From positions 9,238,001-9,302,000 of the forward strand of contig CM065323.1 of the NCBI GenBank assembly GCA_033032175.1: a stretch of DNA of 64,000 bases, read 5' to 3'. Positions within the stretch are counted from its first letter, which is position 1, and each line of letters begins with the position of its first letter. Source of the stretch: Saturnia japonica (Eukaryota > Arthropoda > Insecta > Lepidoptera > Saturniidae). This document shows, one piece after another, positions 47,723-60,908 of the stretch. The notes under the pieces were generated by a model. It did no database searches. It was not told the origin of the DNA and saw only the letters and a list, made by a program, of their open reading frames with translations. The position numbers were made by a program, and so were the translations under genes.

Positions 47723-50700
47723 TCACCGTCCGTATGGCGCGGCCGTTCTGTACCTCTCTCGCGTTTTATGTATCGGCTGTGCCGCTTGAGGCGTTAAAAA
47801 ATACACGTGCGCCCCGTCTCCCGGTAATCGGTAAGATACAAACGATCCCGGTCTTCCTTCCCCTTCGTTGTTCATAGGTCCTATCCATTCCGCATCAGGG
47901 TTGATTGCTGGCAACGGATGTCTATAATTTACATCCGTATCACCCGCGAGCGACGGCTTGTTCAAGTCGTACTGTTCACCGGTGTAGAGGGGTTTCTGCA
48001 CTTGTGTTTGTACTCTGTATTGTTGGGAGGTCCTGTAGTCTGAATTAGGAATCGGTATGAACTCACTGTCCGGATTTATAGTCGGACGTGGAAACCTGTC
48101 GTTTACTAAAGTGTCACTCTCTAGTGACGGTGGCTTGTGTTGCACCAAATCTGCATTGATTTCGGGTATTGGTTCGCTGTCCGGATTGATCGTCGGTCGT
48201 GGATGTCGATCGTTAACCAGCGTGTCTCTGTCCAGTGACGGTGGATTACCGTTTTTCGTATCGATGATTTCATATGCGTACTGTAAGTTAATGTTGTTGT
48301 CGATTGGTGTCTTCACAGTATCGAGTGGGTCCGTTACCGCTAAACCGTTTACATCGCGCGTGTTGTCTTCCAACTTCTTGCCGAATATATCGAATGAGTT
48401 TTTCGTGATTTCATCGAAATAAGTTTCGTCTTGTTTAGTGTAGTAGCCGTGACTTATAGGACTGGGTGTAGTGGCAGGATACCTGTTTACATGATGTGCC
48501 ACAGGTGCTGGCCTATCGTTTTGTATCGAAATATGATTTATATTGTTTTTTGACCGCACGTCTTTTTCAACAACTGCGTCAACGTAATCTTCATCCCTCG
48601 TCTTAGTTTTTGGGAAGTATTTACTCGAAGCGGGTGCCTCTGTCGTCACGGGTACACTCTCGACTAAATATTGTTGATGAGCTGGTGTAATTGACGGTGA
48701 GATGACATTAAAATCATTTTCAATATTAAATGGTTTACTGTAGCTCACCATCGGCCTGAAAGGTTCGGGGTCCAACTTCGGAGCGCGGAAGGGCAATTGT
48801 TCTAGTCTTGGATCTGTTTGATAATTATATTGGTAAAACGGCCTCGATGTGATTGCTTTCGGTCTATGTGTTTGCGCTCTTTGAGAATAAGTTTTAGGTC
48901 GTTTAGTTGTATAAAAATCTATTGTTTGTTGAATATCTGCAATTTCATGGTAAAAGTCTGGTCTTTGTTTCGTCTGGTGCACAAACATAGGTTGTTGCTT
49001 TGGCTTTTGTACACTGAAGTATTCTTGGGTTAAGGTTCTTGGACCTTGTTTTTGAGGCCACAAGAATAGGTCGTCCGTTTGATCGATAGCTCCGTATGTC
49101 ACGTCCACTAATGGCTTGTAACCAGACTGCGTATTTGCATTGTGTTCGGAATAAGATTGACTTACTGGTATAGTTTTATAGTAATTACTTCCATCAAAGT
49201 AATTCGTAGGTGACGGTGAAGTCTTTGGTTGCTCGTCGTAGAAATAGAAAGAAGCCAGTGAGTTTTCATTTGGTTTCCTATTGTACACAGGTTGTAGCTT
49301 AGTAGTGGGTATATTGTTTTGCGTGTTGGAGTAGAAAGCTCTCAGTGGTACAGGAGTTGATGTAATGTCGTTTGAGACGATGTTTGATGTTTTCTGTGGC
49401 ACGTACACAATAAATGGTTTTTCAGAAGTCTGTGGTAGTTTAGTATTGTAGACAATATCTGGATAATCATAGAAGACTGATACTGAGAGTGGTTTCGACG
49501 TAAGCTTAGTTCTTGTCTTGTAAACTGGTTTCTCCGTTTTCGGTCGTGTTGTGACTTCATCTGGTAGGTTATGAACACGGACGGGGTGTCTCATTGGTAT
49601 ACGTTGTGGCTTCCTCTGCTTTTGGGTTGTGATAATATCGACCAGTGAGGGTGCCATGGTTGTAGTGGGTGCCTCTGTCGTTTGGATCGATTCCGTAGTA
49701 GTCGGTCGCGTCTTATATTTATTGCGATGGACAGTGTATGTAGGTGTCGGTCGCGTTGTCGTCTTCGTTCTTGTATGCGTCGTTGGTCTTGTAGGTCTGA
49801 CTACCTCCGCTATTGTTGTCTTTATCTCTTCTAAAGGTGCAAAGAAATCAGGCGGTGGTGGCAAGACTATTCCTGGCACTAAAGGTCCCGCGGGCACTTT
49901 ATTTTTGTAGTCAGCGCGATAAGAAAAATTGTAAGGCGGCGGATAGTAGATCGAAGGGTCGTCTTCGTCGTATAGGTCTGTTTGGTTGCTCGGTGGTGGT
50001 AGAAACGCTGCGCCCGGAGGGAATCCGTCTGGAAAAGAGCCGTTCATGGTTGGGATGAAGGGAAATGCTCCTTCGCTCGCATTCCCAGGTAGGAATGGGA
50101 ACGCAGGATCTGACTGCGGCGTTCTCCCGGCAGTAATGTTTCCCGAATGATCACCCGGGGCGTAGGGCGCTCCTGATGGGTAGGGGTATGACGGAGGAGG
50201 TAGAGAGCCTTCGCTTTCTCCTGTAAAGAAGGATGGAAATAGGGACGCAGGGACACTCCCATTGGGTGTGAGGAAAATGAGCGGTCCGTCGTCGGAGAGA
50301 CGTACCGGAAAGGGCGGTGGCACTTTTGGCTTTTGCGGCAACTTTACTTGCCTGTTTGGTGCCACGTAGTCATCGATGGGCGGCCACGGCTTGCGATCTG
50401 ATTCTTTGGTGCGCTCTGGGAATGACCCTCCTTTTAATACCAAAAGGTGATCTTCGGCGAGCCAAATTTCATCTTTCTTTAGTCCTCCTAAACTTTGTAA
50501 ATTGTCTTTTGTTTCCGTTTCTACATTTGGCTCGTAGCTTACTATTCCTGGTCGTTTCGGAGCAGTGGAAAATATTTCATTCTGTATCAGACCGTATTTG
50601 CCTTCTGCCACCTGATCGGATAGTGTCTTTTTGTCTTCGTCCACTTCTTTAGTCTTCGTAGATACTTTTCCTTCGCCGGCGCTAGACATGAGCATGCCAT

Positions 50701-51037
50701 CATCCCAGATTCCCTGGTTCCAACCCACGTTGCCGCCCGACAGGTCCGGCGCGACCATTCCGGCAAATTTACCATTTTCTGTTTTACTATCGAGAGATAT
50801 AGAGTTTTTAGAGTTGCCATACTCTTTGTCCGGTTTAATTTTGATGTGTCCACCGACTAGGCGTTTGATCGTGCGTTGTGAGCCGGCGGTGTCCGTATCT
50901 GGTTGCGAGCCGAGGCTTCGCTGATCGCGCATAAACGAATCGGGCGGCAGCACGTATGTGGGCACGAGCACGCTCGCCCGCGCTCCGCAAACCCATGCCA
51001 GCGCCAGCGTCATCACTAACGCCGCCCCTCTCACCAT
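47723..51037 (-). CDS. Secreted Pro/Thr-rich repeat protein, 1104 aa, function unknown
   Basis: A single intact open frame. The ATG at 51037 follows directly after an acceptor (TTTTACATTTTCAG), so the first exon is non-coding and elsewhere. Residues 1-21 (MVRGAALVMTLALAWVCGARA) are a clear signal peptide, so the product enters the secretory pathway. Residues about 230-410 are proline-rich with several N-glycosylation sites (NGS, NIT, NAS, NQT, NFS). Residues about 410-470 are Thr/Pro-rich and mucin-like (RPTTHTRTKTTTRP, TTEAPTTTMAP). The C-terminal part has three copies of a ~27-residue motif (near 932-957, 968-996 and 1026-1053) with the core DTLVNDR.PRPTINPDSE. No cysteine-rich, chitin-binding or enzymatic domain was recognised. 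An extracellular matrix, cuticle or mucin-like role is inference only. Confidence 0.85.
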   Translation of the reverse strand: MVRGAALVMTLALAWVCGARASVLVPTYVLPPDSFMRDQRSLGSQPDTDTAGSQRTIKRLVGGHIKIKPDKEYGNSKNSISLDSKTENGKFAGMVAPDLSGGNVGWNQGIWDDGMLMSSAGEGKVSTKTKEVDEDKKTLSDQVAEGKYGLIQNEIFSTAPKRPGIVSYEPNVETETKDNLQSLGGLKKDEIWLAEDHLLVLKGGSFPERTKESDRKPWPPIDDYVAPNRQVKLPQKPKVPPPFPVRLSDDGPLIFLTPNGSVPASLFPSFFTGESEGSLPPPSYPYPSGAPYAPGDHSGNITAGRTPQSDPAFPFLPGNASEGAFPFIPTMNGSFPDGFPPGAAFLPPPSNQTDLYDEDDPSIYYPPPYNFSYRADYKNKVPAGPLVPGIVLPPPPDFFAPLEEIKTTIAEVVRPTRPTTHTRTKTTTRPTPTYTVHRNKYKTRPTTTESIQTTEAPTTTMAPSLVDIITTQKQRKPQRIPMRHPVRVHNLPDEVTTRPKTEKPVYKTRTKLTSKPLSVSVFYDYPDIVYNTKLPQTSEKPFIVYVPQKTSNIVSNDITSTPVPLRAFYSNTQNNIPTTKLQPVYNRKPNENSLASFYFYDEQPKTSPSPTNYFDGSNYYKTIPVSQSYSEHNANTQSGYKPLVDVTYGAIDQTDDLFLWPQKQGPRTLTQEYFSVQKPKQQPMFVHQTKQRPDFYHEIADIQQTIDFYTTKRPKTYSQRAQTHRPKAITSRPFYQYNYQTDPRLEQLPFRAPKLDPEPFRPMVSYSKPFNIENDFNVISPSITPAHQQYLVESVPVTTEAPASSKYFPKTKTRDEDYVDAVVEKDVRSKNNINHISIQNDRPAPVAHHVNRYPATTPSPISHGYYTKQDETYFDEITKNSFDIFGKKLEDNTRDVNGLAVTDPLDTVKTPIDNNINLQYAYEIIDTKNGNPPSLDRDTLVNDRHPRPTINPDSEPIPEINADLVQHKPPSLESDTLVNDRFPRPTINPDSEFIPIPNSDYRTSQQYRVQTQVQKPLYTGEQYDLNKPSLAGDTDVNYRHPLPAINPDAEWIGPMNNEGEGRPGSFVSYRLPGDGAHVYFLTPQAAQPIHKTRERYRTAAPYGR

Positions 51038-51051
51038 CTGAAAATGTAAAA
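51038..51051 (-). other. Splice acceptor at the start codon
   Basis: On the minus strand TTTTACATTTTCAG immediately precedes ATG. It marks the 3' end of a 5'-UTR intron of the secreted-protein gene. Confidence 0.7.
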
Positions 51052-54000
51052 AAACAACATTACTTAGTTATATTACGTAATTTTAATAGTAGTAATGGTA
51101 GACGTAGTCTCGCCACGGCTGGTCAACTTATCTAAGTAAGATTTTCTTTGTCGATTAAACGCGCTCGATTGTTGCTCATGAGTGGGCTAAGTGAAAGGAC
51201 CGGCGGAGACAAAAACCTCGTACTCGGGTACGTATTTTGGTACTGAAGCGCCGCGTGCTAACACCCGCCTTTTATCAACTTTGTAGAGCGACCACCTCCG
51301 ACCTGGCTGGCATTGAGAATCAAGCGTTTAATTGGAAATTGAATGGCGACTTAACAGCACCGAGCCAGGAAGGCCGACCGCACAGCCTAAATACGAACAA
51401 AAAATCCAACTAAGATGCTTATTAAATTTTATCGTTGTCAGATATTTGCAGATTACAATTATTAACTTTAGGTATTCCTTAATTATGTTATTGTTATAAC
51501 AGCATTTATGTTAACAATTGATTGTTTCAATTTCGATTGGATTCGGAGTTAAGTAATAAAAATCACGAAATCGCGTTATGTTTTAAATTTCAATCGGGTT
51601 TCTCCAATCAGCTGAATTTTGTGTTACAGATATTCATGTGAATTATATTCTGTAGAGAGGGAAACACCAGCATGGCAAATTAATAAAGCGATAACATATT
51701 AATATAAAACGTTGGACAGCGGGTGTTGTTAGTCGAAATAATGAGTAGGTACTGGGCCATGAACGCAAAAAGCAGTTAACGTTCCGTGGGTGTGACCGCC
51801 AGTGTAATGTGAAAGGCCCGGTCACCCAATCTAAATAATGTGAATAATTTCGTTTCGATAGAGCATGAAATACTTAATGCGCTTTAAACTATGTATGTCT
51901 AGAAAATTCGAAATAGTAAATGGTAAGAAGGCGCTCGAGGCAACACCGCGATACCGGTCTATCACGACTTGAAATACTGTTCTATCGACATTTTAATTGG
52001 TCTGGAATGTTGTAGTTTCTATTTTTAATACATAAAAGCAATTAATTGTCATACTGTTCTTAATTCGCTGCATCACTTAATTTGCTCAAACACTCGCTGT
52101 CGAAGAAAGAGGGAAATAATAGAGCTTGAAAAACCTTGATACTGTTAACTATCGTTTTAGTTTTGTCAGCGCCGCACTGAACTACATTGAGTAACAGTTG
52201 CGCAACCCGGCTTACTTTCTGATAACCGGTAACATAATAAACAATATATCAGTAGCATATATTATATTAAACATTTATGTAAAGTACATACACAGTTTTG
52301 CAATATTTGTATGTATAAACAGGTGAACTGTAAAGTTCATTGCGAATGTTGCTGCTTGACATTTGGCTCATCACGGTTGCATCCTTTCGTTTGCTATACC
52401 CTGTTAGCCTTCACAATACTTGTGTCGCGTTTCGATCTTAAACCCAAATAAAATGCATTGTTGTAATTATTTGACATGAGCGATGGAAACGTAAGACAAG
52501 CGGTGCGCGCGGCCTTGCGGCGGCAAGGTGCCCGATTTTTATATTGCGGTCAGCTTAAGACGTGAAATGATTAACCAACTAGCGGTTAGGGAGTGTCACG
52601 CTGCTCGGTGCTTTCTATAATAGAGCGTAGCCTTGCGAACGTGTGTTCTATAACTCAATGGAAGGAATCAGTGTTTGCAAAAAGCTTTCTTTGAGTTCTA
52701 ATTTCACCGTGAAGCGTTGAGAAACTCTCTCGGGTTGATGCATTGTTGGCGATTTGTATTCTACGTTGTGCGTCGATGTCGCCAACTTTCCATTAGCCTT
52801 TGTTTGTCAGCGACTACGATTGTACCATCAGGATATTTTAACCTTACAAACTTTCCAATTACAAATCTAAAATTGATTATGTAAATATAGCCTGGATTGT
52901 TTTTCAACAATAACATTTTATACATAACGTAGTATGTACGCACAAAATGGCTGATTCTTATAATTATCAAGATAATTCAAGTCGCAAGCAAATCGAGGTC
53001 TAGTACGTTGCAGTAATTATATGCATTGCTCTCCTTGAGTTCACGGAACGACGGAAAACATGCCGTTTATTTATTACACGGTTCTGTAACATAGCCATTT
53101 TATAGGTTTAGTAACTGTCGACCACTCCTTAATGTCCGGCTCGTGTGTCGCGATATAAACGTTTATGATTGTGCAATCTATAATAATGAATTCAATCGCC
53201 AATCGATATAGTTGTAAACGGTTGTGCTTAAGGGGTCCGCTAAAACTTTTACCACCTATACGAAATATTTCGAAACATTTATCGTAATTTACTTTCAGCA
53301 GTGTCCGTAAATAATCTAAAAAACCTTTCGTAAAATTGTATTGATCTATCTATAAAAAACATTAATCAATCGGCATTTTATGTAAAATTTGTAGTGTTAT
53401 AATTTCCAAAATCTACTGTTCGAGGAAAGCGTTTTGAGTAATCGTTTGTTTTTAAACCATATTATATTTAAATACTTTCGACAGCCCTAAACCATAGGTA
53501 ATTCGATTTGACGCACCGTAACTTCTTACGAGCCAATGAAATTCTTGTTTGTCGTGGCGTTTTTTTAGCCCTACAGGTACTGTACATTTCGACTATTATT
53601 ACATCGGCCTTAAAGAATTTGCAAAAATTAAATGGTGCAACACGGGTGCCCGGTATAAGTTATCGATCAATCAACACGTTTTAGAGGTAACCACACTGAA
53701 ACGGTAATAGACTGTGCGTGCGTTCATCGTTAGTGTCATTATTTAGGGTTGCGATGTCTGTTGTCCGTTATAGGAATTAAATAAAATTATCAAATTAAAC
53801 GATTGATCAGATAAATAAATAGCACACATAATTGAGAGATTAAAGCAAATATGTATTGTTTTAAATAAATTATATGAATTTTACGTCATGAATAACTTTG
53901 TATTATCAATATTGTTAGACTACAAATAAGCACTAGAAGATGAAGTCTATAGTCATCGTTTTGTCATACTGTTAAGACAAGGTCAAACAACAAGATCGAC

Positions 54001-57000
54001 AAAAAAGCTATGATTTTATTTGTTTAAATGTATATTTAAACGTGAGTGTAATAATTGTTGTCTAATATATATCGCTCAACTTTTGCATTTGTCTGACCGT
54101 TTAGGATCCTGGAAGTGACAAATATTTATTTCAAAAGTATATAATGTCATAACAATTTTCCTTAAAGAGGTAAGCCAAGATTGATTAATATGAAGAAAAT
54201 AAGGGAACTTTAAGTTTTGGTATTTGTTTCTAAATTTATGTATAGATAGCTAAATTATTGGGCCGGCGCGGTGTTTAAACATAATTTTATAATGATCGAA
54301 TATGCAGGTAACGATAAAAGTTCCTCGATGTGCCAACCCTATTTATTATACACTATTCCATAGAACGGCGCGTGCCGTTTAAATGATCTACGGGCTCATT
54401 ACCAACTCTTCTCGCTCCATCGCCTCAACCGCTTCTTAATTGCAAACCTATTGTTTGTATCTAAAATTAATGACTCCAAACATAGCTATATCTATTACAA
54501 TAATTGAAAAGATAACTATATTATGCAATAATGAATTGTTATTTATAATCTATTCAATGAAATGTATAGAAATAGTTTATGTACAAAGGAATTTCGCGCT
54601 AAGACGTGAACAGCCTTTTTGCATCGTTACCTTAAATGTCAAACGGCTTACATTGGTATTTATTGCTGAGAAATGTTAATAATGTCATGGCTTAGTAGTA
54701 ATTATTGTTGACATCACAAGAATCACTCTCGGCCAAGGCAGGACCATCCTAGTCTCCTAACCTGTTTGTAAGTCGTACATGCTTCTAGCCAGTTATGTCA
54801 TCGAGTACATTTTCTAGCATAATCTACATAGAATGTAATGTTTCTAAAGAAAACGAAGTTCTCATTTAATCGGCCTCGCATTATTATGTGAGAATTCTTT
54901 TTAATCTGTTAAAGTATTAATTTAGATTATCTTTTGAGCCGAATTTGGAAATGTGTTGCGGTAAATTGTGTAGTTTCTGCAAATATAACTAGTTGCAAAA
55001 CTTCTATGTCATGCTTTATTGCGTGGGTAACATTTGAATCTACGAACACATTCTTTAGAGCAACTATAGCTGAATTATTGCTTAGCTGTTTTAAGTTTTA
55101 AATTTTATTTAACTATATCTCTATAGTATTTTAACGTGGAAATTTGAATGACATGTGTTCGTTGAATTACTTTTGTTGGAATTTTAAGGTCGTACAGTAA
55201 AAAATCGATTCTTCTTGTCGTGACCGGTTATGTTCGTGAAGTGTGCACGCGCCGTCTTGTGGTCGTTACGAAGTGAAATATTTCAAGCTATTTCTACCCG
55301 CTTGTTTTGTCATTTGCTTTATTGTTGACCGATTTCTGATTAATAACTTCGAAATATCCAAGGTTTTATACGTTGTTTTGGCAAAGTCTTATCAACTTCG
55401 TACCTTAGTTACATTTCTACGATAAGAGTTGAACATTAACGTATTACTGCTATGAAATAAATACTACAGTACAGTATACTCACACAATGTTTAAATACCA
55501 CCCTTGAGCTTAAAATAATCTTGATAACGTTTAAATGTAACACGTTTCCGGGTTGGCCGGTTTGTCGGATGGATAAAATGGACGTCGGTCCATGTTACCA
55601 AAGATGTCTTGTTATGTCTATATTATATCTAGGATATTATGCAGCTATGTGAAATATCCTTGAGATAAAGGAAGTGACACGACATAAACAACGTCCATAT
55701 TTGTCAATAGGTATATTTAAATATATATTTAATTTAGTCACGTGTTGGTTAAGTTTAAAAACTTATCACTACGTGATATGGTTTTCTTATAAGCTTGCTT
55801 TCTTTTGTTCTGTATTGTAACTTTCGTGTTTGTTAAAAACTACACAAAGTAGTACATTCAGTTTTGTATTTATGATAGCGATTAAACGTTGTGTACGTTT
55901 TGCTTGTTAAATTCTGAACTGTTTATGTATCAAATGTAACTTTGCGACTGTTAAAACTTTTCGTTTCTTGTTACAGGTAAGCAATTGTTACTGCAGACGT
56001 GCCATCTGGGTGAGATTTTTGCATGCTGATTATTATGATCGGATTAATGTGGGCGTACTTTTTATAGCACACATATGAAGTAAACATCAATTAACTGATT
56101 CCAGATAGACAATTCATCGTTATTAGTTACTGCATTGTTTAATATAAGGTGTTGTTTGTGTAATACGTTTCAAAATTTCCCCGTTATACTGGTCTTTATT
56201 ACCTTTTAGTGGTTTTCGGAGCGTGGCGGATAATAGGCAACCTTAGATTGCGCCCGAGTCCTTCGTTCGGAATCGTGCGAGGAAAGCAGTATATTTTAAT
56301 AGCCGATTTTGTAACATTTCTTTAGCAACAGCGATCATTTAGCTATCTATTAGATTATCGCTGCATGCAATTAATTTCAAGGTGAAGGCTTAGGTTTTTT
56401 TTCCTGAAGGCGTTATTACGACGAATATCATGACTACCATTCGTCATGGTGTGGTTGTGCTGACGATGCGCGGCCGCAACTAATTGCTGAGAGCGTGTCT
56501 ATTGTTCGAGCGACAAACGAGTTGCTACACAGTACACACGTATAACAAATTGTCATTGTACATTGTTCTACTCTCTAAGTTTTCGTAGACCTTGTTCATA
56601 CGCGAAATACCTGCGGACCGGTTTCACAAAAGTGTTATTGCTCCTTTTTTGCTGCACCTGATATCGTGGACTTTTCATCGTTCGAGCCGGATACGGTTTT
56701 TATTAACGTATAGTCGAATGGATGACGTAACCATATATTATATTAAACCCGGGTAAATAATATTCATTCGCCAGAAGTTGAATGTTTTCGTAATATGTGT
56801 AAATATAATTGAATAGGTTGTTGACATTTAAATAGAAATGCTACCATTTATTATTGGTTTCATGTTACGCGATTGCTTCGAAATGATGATTTTACGACGT
56901 AATTGTGTCTATTAAAATCTACTAACATCAAATACGGTGTAACACTGATTCAGGGGAATCTCTTAATTCTAACATTAAAATCTTATAGAATAACACTTTA

Positions 57001-60000
57001 ACTATTGTGTTTTTATTTATATGAAATCATCACATTTCGTGTAAGGTCAAGGTGAGTTCGGAATATAACGCAGAATTGTATACGGCATTCCGGGATTGTA
57101 AAGGTAAACTACATGAGATACTTTTCAATGCGTCACCAGTGCCTATAACCTTAAGGATTTGTAAATTTTTAATAGAATTTCACCATATTGTTGGCTGTGT
57201 AATATTTCCTTGTGGTTGTAGGTAAGGTAGTATTATAATTTATTGTAGAAATGAAGTTATTTGATATTAAATCTGAACCATAATTGAAATTTCCAACGAC
57301 TACCAATTTTTGTCAGGGATAGTCATATTGCACTGTTGATATTAGGTAGTTTTATAGGTATAACGGATGATATACTGCCGCCGTAAGGAAAAGGGGCGCA
57401 TTTAACTAAAACACAGACCGGAGAGAACAATAATAAAGATCTGAAATTTAAAAAAATATGTCACTTGCGTCCATTTAGACTAATTGTAACTAGAGAACGG
57501 AAGCTAGTGGGGAAACAAAAAAATACTACTAGATGCGCCTTTTTTCCAGGTTCTAAATTTTCCAATTTCCAAACCTGATAACTCCAAAAAAATCTTTTAA
57601 GTTAACTTACTATGTATGTATAATTATATTTACAAAATCTGTACTGTCATATTTTTACCAGCAGTTTTACCACTTCCGTGTTACTTGGATTAATCAATAA
57701 TAGACAGAAAAAATATGGAAAATTTTAACATCGTATTATTTACATAAAACAGGCTAAATTGGAGTTAACCGGTTTTGTCCCAGGCACCACATATATATAA
57801 CTCAATTTTGTAGATGTCTCCCATTGTTTAAATAAACCCTGACATATTATAACAAATTTGTTTAAAATAAATAGCTCTTGCAAGTAATTACAAGTTATTG
57901 CAAATAGTTTAAATTACCGTGAAGGTCCCTCGCAGTATTGTCATCACTCATAATCTCAAGTATTTGGTTATATAAACTCGTGTTTATTTATTTTAAACTG
58001 ACCTTTGAAGTAATAATAAATAATTTGTATTGTATGCTGTATATATTAGGCTCTTTACATAACAGAAATTTGCGAATTTTCCATCCAAGGGAATTGAGAG
58101 GTTAAGATATAAACAGATAGATTATCTATCTTATATTAAAAGGACCTTGATACAATTTTAATTTGTGGATGAGTTACCAATATTGAACTACAAAGCAGGA
58201 TATAAACATTGCTACGAGTATGTTAATTAAACATGCAATAAGAATCACAAGAATTATTAAAATCGCACCCAACCTGTATAAATTAACATGCGATTAGCAG
58301 TTGTCACTTGTTGTAGATCATACTGCATATATATCACTTAATATAGTAGATATTGTATATAGCTTGCGATGTTTTGACTGTCTATCGGATACGTAGATAC
58401 AAATTTGGTTTTTAAAGTTTAACACACTTTCTTTACCTAGAAAGTGTCCCGTTTAAATGATTTTAGATAAATATTGATGTAGCTTGCAACAATATTGTAT
58501 TTCTCTATCGATATAGCTGACTGTAGTTCTACATTTTATTTGATTCTTACTTTTCTTCAAATTTCTCATCAATGGCTTGATTATTGGCAGCAGTAATTAA
58601 TTTGTATTAATTTCCGCATTCAAATTAAAATTCGTATTTACTCGTTTTAAAATTAAAAGAATGTTTTATATGTACCGTGTTAAAATTATTTTGTTCTCAA
58701 TATTTTGATATCCGTAATAGGAAACCATCGTGTTTGCATGCGTCGTGGTTGCATGTGTTCGCTGAGTTATGTTATGTTACACATTAGACTTGCTGAGGCT
58801 TCGATTTTGTTTTATACGCTGTACTGTATCGGAAAGTAACGATTTTCAATGATATAACAGATAATTTGCTCGATGAACTAGTTAAAAAAATTTAGACGGT
58901 ATTCTATTTCGTTGCATATCTAATTAATACATCGGAGAATGAATAACTAGCTATTCAAAAATATTTAAACGATGGCAGTTATTTAGAAGTTATTTTACAA
59001 AGAAAAATTTGACATGACAAGAACTACAATGTTTGTATACATAATTACATAAATATCGATGTTAGGGACAAAACACTTAAATAATTGAGTAAGTTATTCG
59101 TAAATTATTACTGGAATCGGATTGATTTCTATTGGTCACTCGTCGGCCGCGTGCTAATCTGCATTAAAATACAAGTGCTATTTTTCTTTACCGGATTTCG
59201 AATACGTGCTTTTATTAATTGCCGACCAAATTACGCGATAGAATGTAAAACAGGCACGTGATATTATTATTTTGCAAGACATTGATTAAACATTTTGCAC
59301 ACGTCCGTGTAGGTCCGGCTGATTTAACATTCCGTTATCTGTGAATCTTTGAAAACTCGTAAATGTTTTACATACGCTACCACAGAATTCAAGTTTTTTG
59401 TTTAACGTCCTTGGAATTGCCCACATATTGAAGTATGTACCATAATAATTATTATTACGAATAATTTTAGTGAAAAAACTATAGTAAAAATGACTAACTT
59501 ACTATATTATTTTAATGAGTTTATTTGATGTTTTGTTTTATTGTTCTCACGGGATAACACATTCTAGGAATTTTATATCCCGTTCACGAACTCCGATGTG
59601 TCATGCACCATGATTACTAATAATGTATTCATTCATAAAGCCCTGTCTATTGATACGCAAAGAATTTTCGCGTGGGTTTTCGTTCGTGGGTGTACTCATT
59701 ATTATAACAAGTTTATTGTTCAAGACTTAGTTTAGTAAACAAGTAATTTTTTGATTTATATTATACTTTTTGACATCGTGTGGTAATTATCTGTTCACAA
59801 AGCATGCGCACCAATTAATTTCGTGTTTTTGTTTGCATTTTCTCACAGGTGTTTGTGTAAAGGTGTCGTTGAGTGTAACACATCGAAGGCCGAGTAAGCT
59901 CTGTGAAACTGTGAATAATTTAATATTTGTGTCGTGATATCAAGTGTATTGTTTCTGGAGGTTGGAGGTTTATTGTTGGCTAGCCGTCGAAGTCTAACCC

Positions 60001-60110
60001 GTGAGATCTGGGTCGAGGACCCGGCTGTGTGGGTATATGCAACTGTCCCCGTGTTTGTTAATGCACCCTAAACACCCTACATCTATGATGTAAACAAAAC
60101 ACAAGCTTAC
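51052..60110 (-). other. Long non-coding stretch, probable 5'-UTR intron of the secreted-protein gene
   Basis: About 9 kb without a convincing open frame or recognised mobile element. It is less repeat-laden than the left half of the window. If the first exon is at 60.1-60.5 kb this is its intron. No Naa15 exon was found in it on the plus strand. Confidence 0.35.
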
Positions 60111-60480
60111 ATTTTCTGATAAACGGTTCGGAGGCTGCGGCTGTAATCACTTCTCTTGCGTACTCTTCAGCACATTACACGGCGACGTTGTCACAGCACT
60201 TAGTTTATTGTTTTTCACTGGTTTAGTCACTGGCACATACTGTGAGAATTTATCGCGGTTGTCTCTCTGCGTCGGTATGTCGAGTGCGTAGGGTCACCGC
60301 GCCAGTCCAGTGGTGGGGTGCACGTGTGTTCGTCAGGTCGCGCGGCGCATGAGTGGCCGTGGTGGTAGGGGGCGCCGGTGTAAATACGCCGCCGTAGCGC
60401 GTGCGCGCCGCCCACGCACACTGCCGCACGGGTCACACATACAGGGACGCGACGTGATGCGACGTGACGTGATACGAGTA
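60111..60480 (-). promoter_or_regulatory. GC-rich block, candidate promoter and non-coding first exon
   Basis: The block is markedly GC- and CpG-rich within AT-rich DNA. On the minus strand it could end at a donor (CAGAAAAT then GTAAGC, boundary 60111/60110). Frames in it are arginine/histidine-rich and look non-coding. Assignment to the secreted-protein gene is inference. Confidence 0.35.
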
Positions 60481-60639
60481 CGATGCGCCTAATCACACCT
60501 ATGGATGATAAAATTGATGGGAGAATGCTAATGCCCACTAAGTACAGCTCAGACGGATACTCAAACTAACGGTCTCAGTAACGACATCAACGTAAATAAC
60601 GTATTTCAGCTATATAAATTTTGTGGTGCAAAGATTAGC

Positions 60640-60908
60640 CTAGCCTATTACCCTAGTGGTCGTAAGGGCGACTGCTATGATCGAGGCCATGGGTTCGATT
60701 CCCAGGTCGAGCAAAGTGTCATTGGGGTTTTCTATCAAATTCTCACTAGCAGCTCGGAGTTTGGTTTTATGCCTGATTAATTAATGGCAATAGGCTCGCC
60801 CATTATTGAATGGGACCTAAAAACATCCACGGCAAACTGTGGGTGTAAGTACATTAGTACACCTCTGCTTAACCCTTTGGGGATACAGGCGTGATGGCAT
60901 GTTATGTA
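60640..60908 (+). mobile_element. tRNA-derived SINE, copy 2
   Basis: The A box-like TTACCCTAGTGG (60648-60659) and the B box GGTTCGATTCCC (60692-60703) lie 44 bases apart, followed by the same body as 8450-8716 and a GTTATGT tail. The B box is intact, unlike copy 1 with one change. Confidence 0.8.

Noticed and set aside
50317..50652. Open frame antisense to the secreted-protein gene
   Set aside because: Together with 48057-48422, 49629-49910 and 50631-50924 it is a shadow of the 1104-codon frame, with no domain of its own.
60227..60538. Arg/His-rich open frame of 103 codons (minus)
   Set aside because: It sits in the GC-rich block where stops are rare by composition; no domain or splice support, and more likely promoter or 5' UTR.
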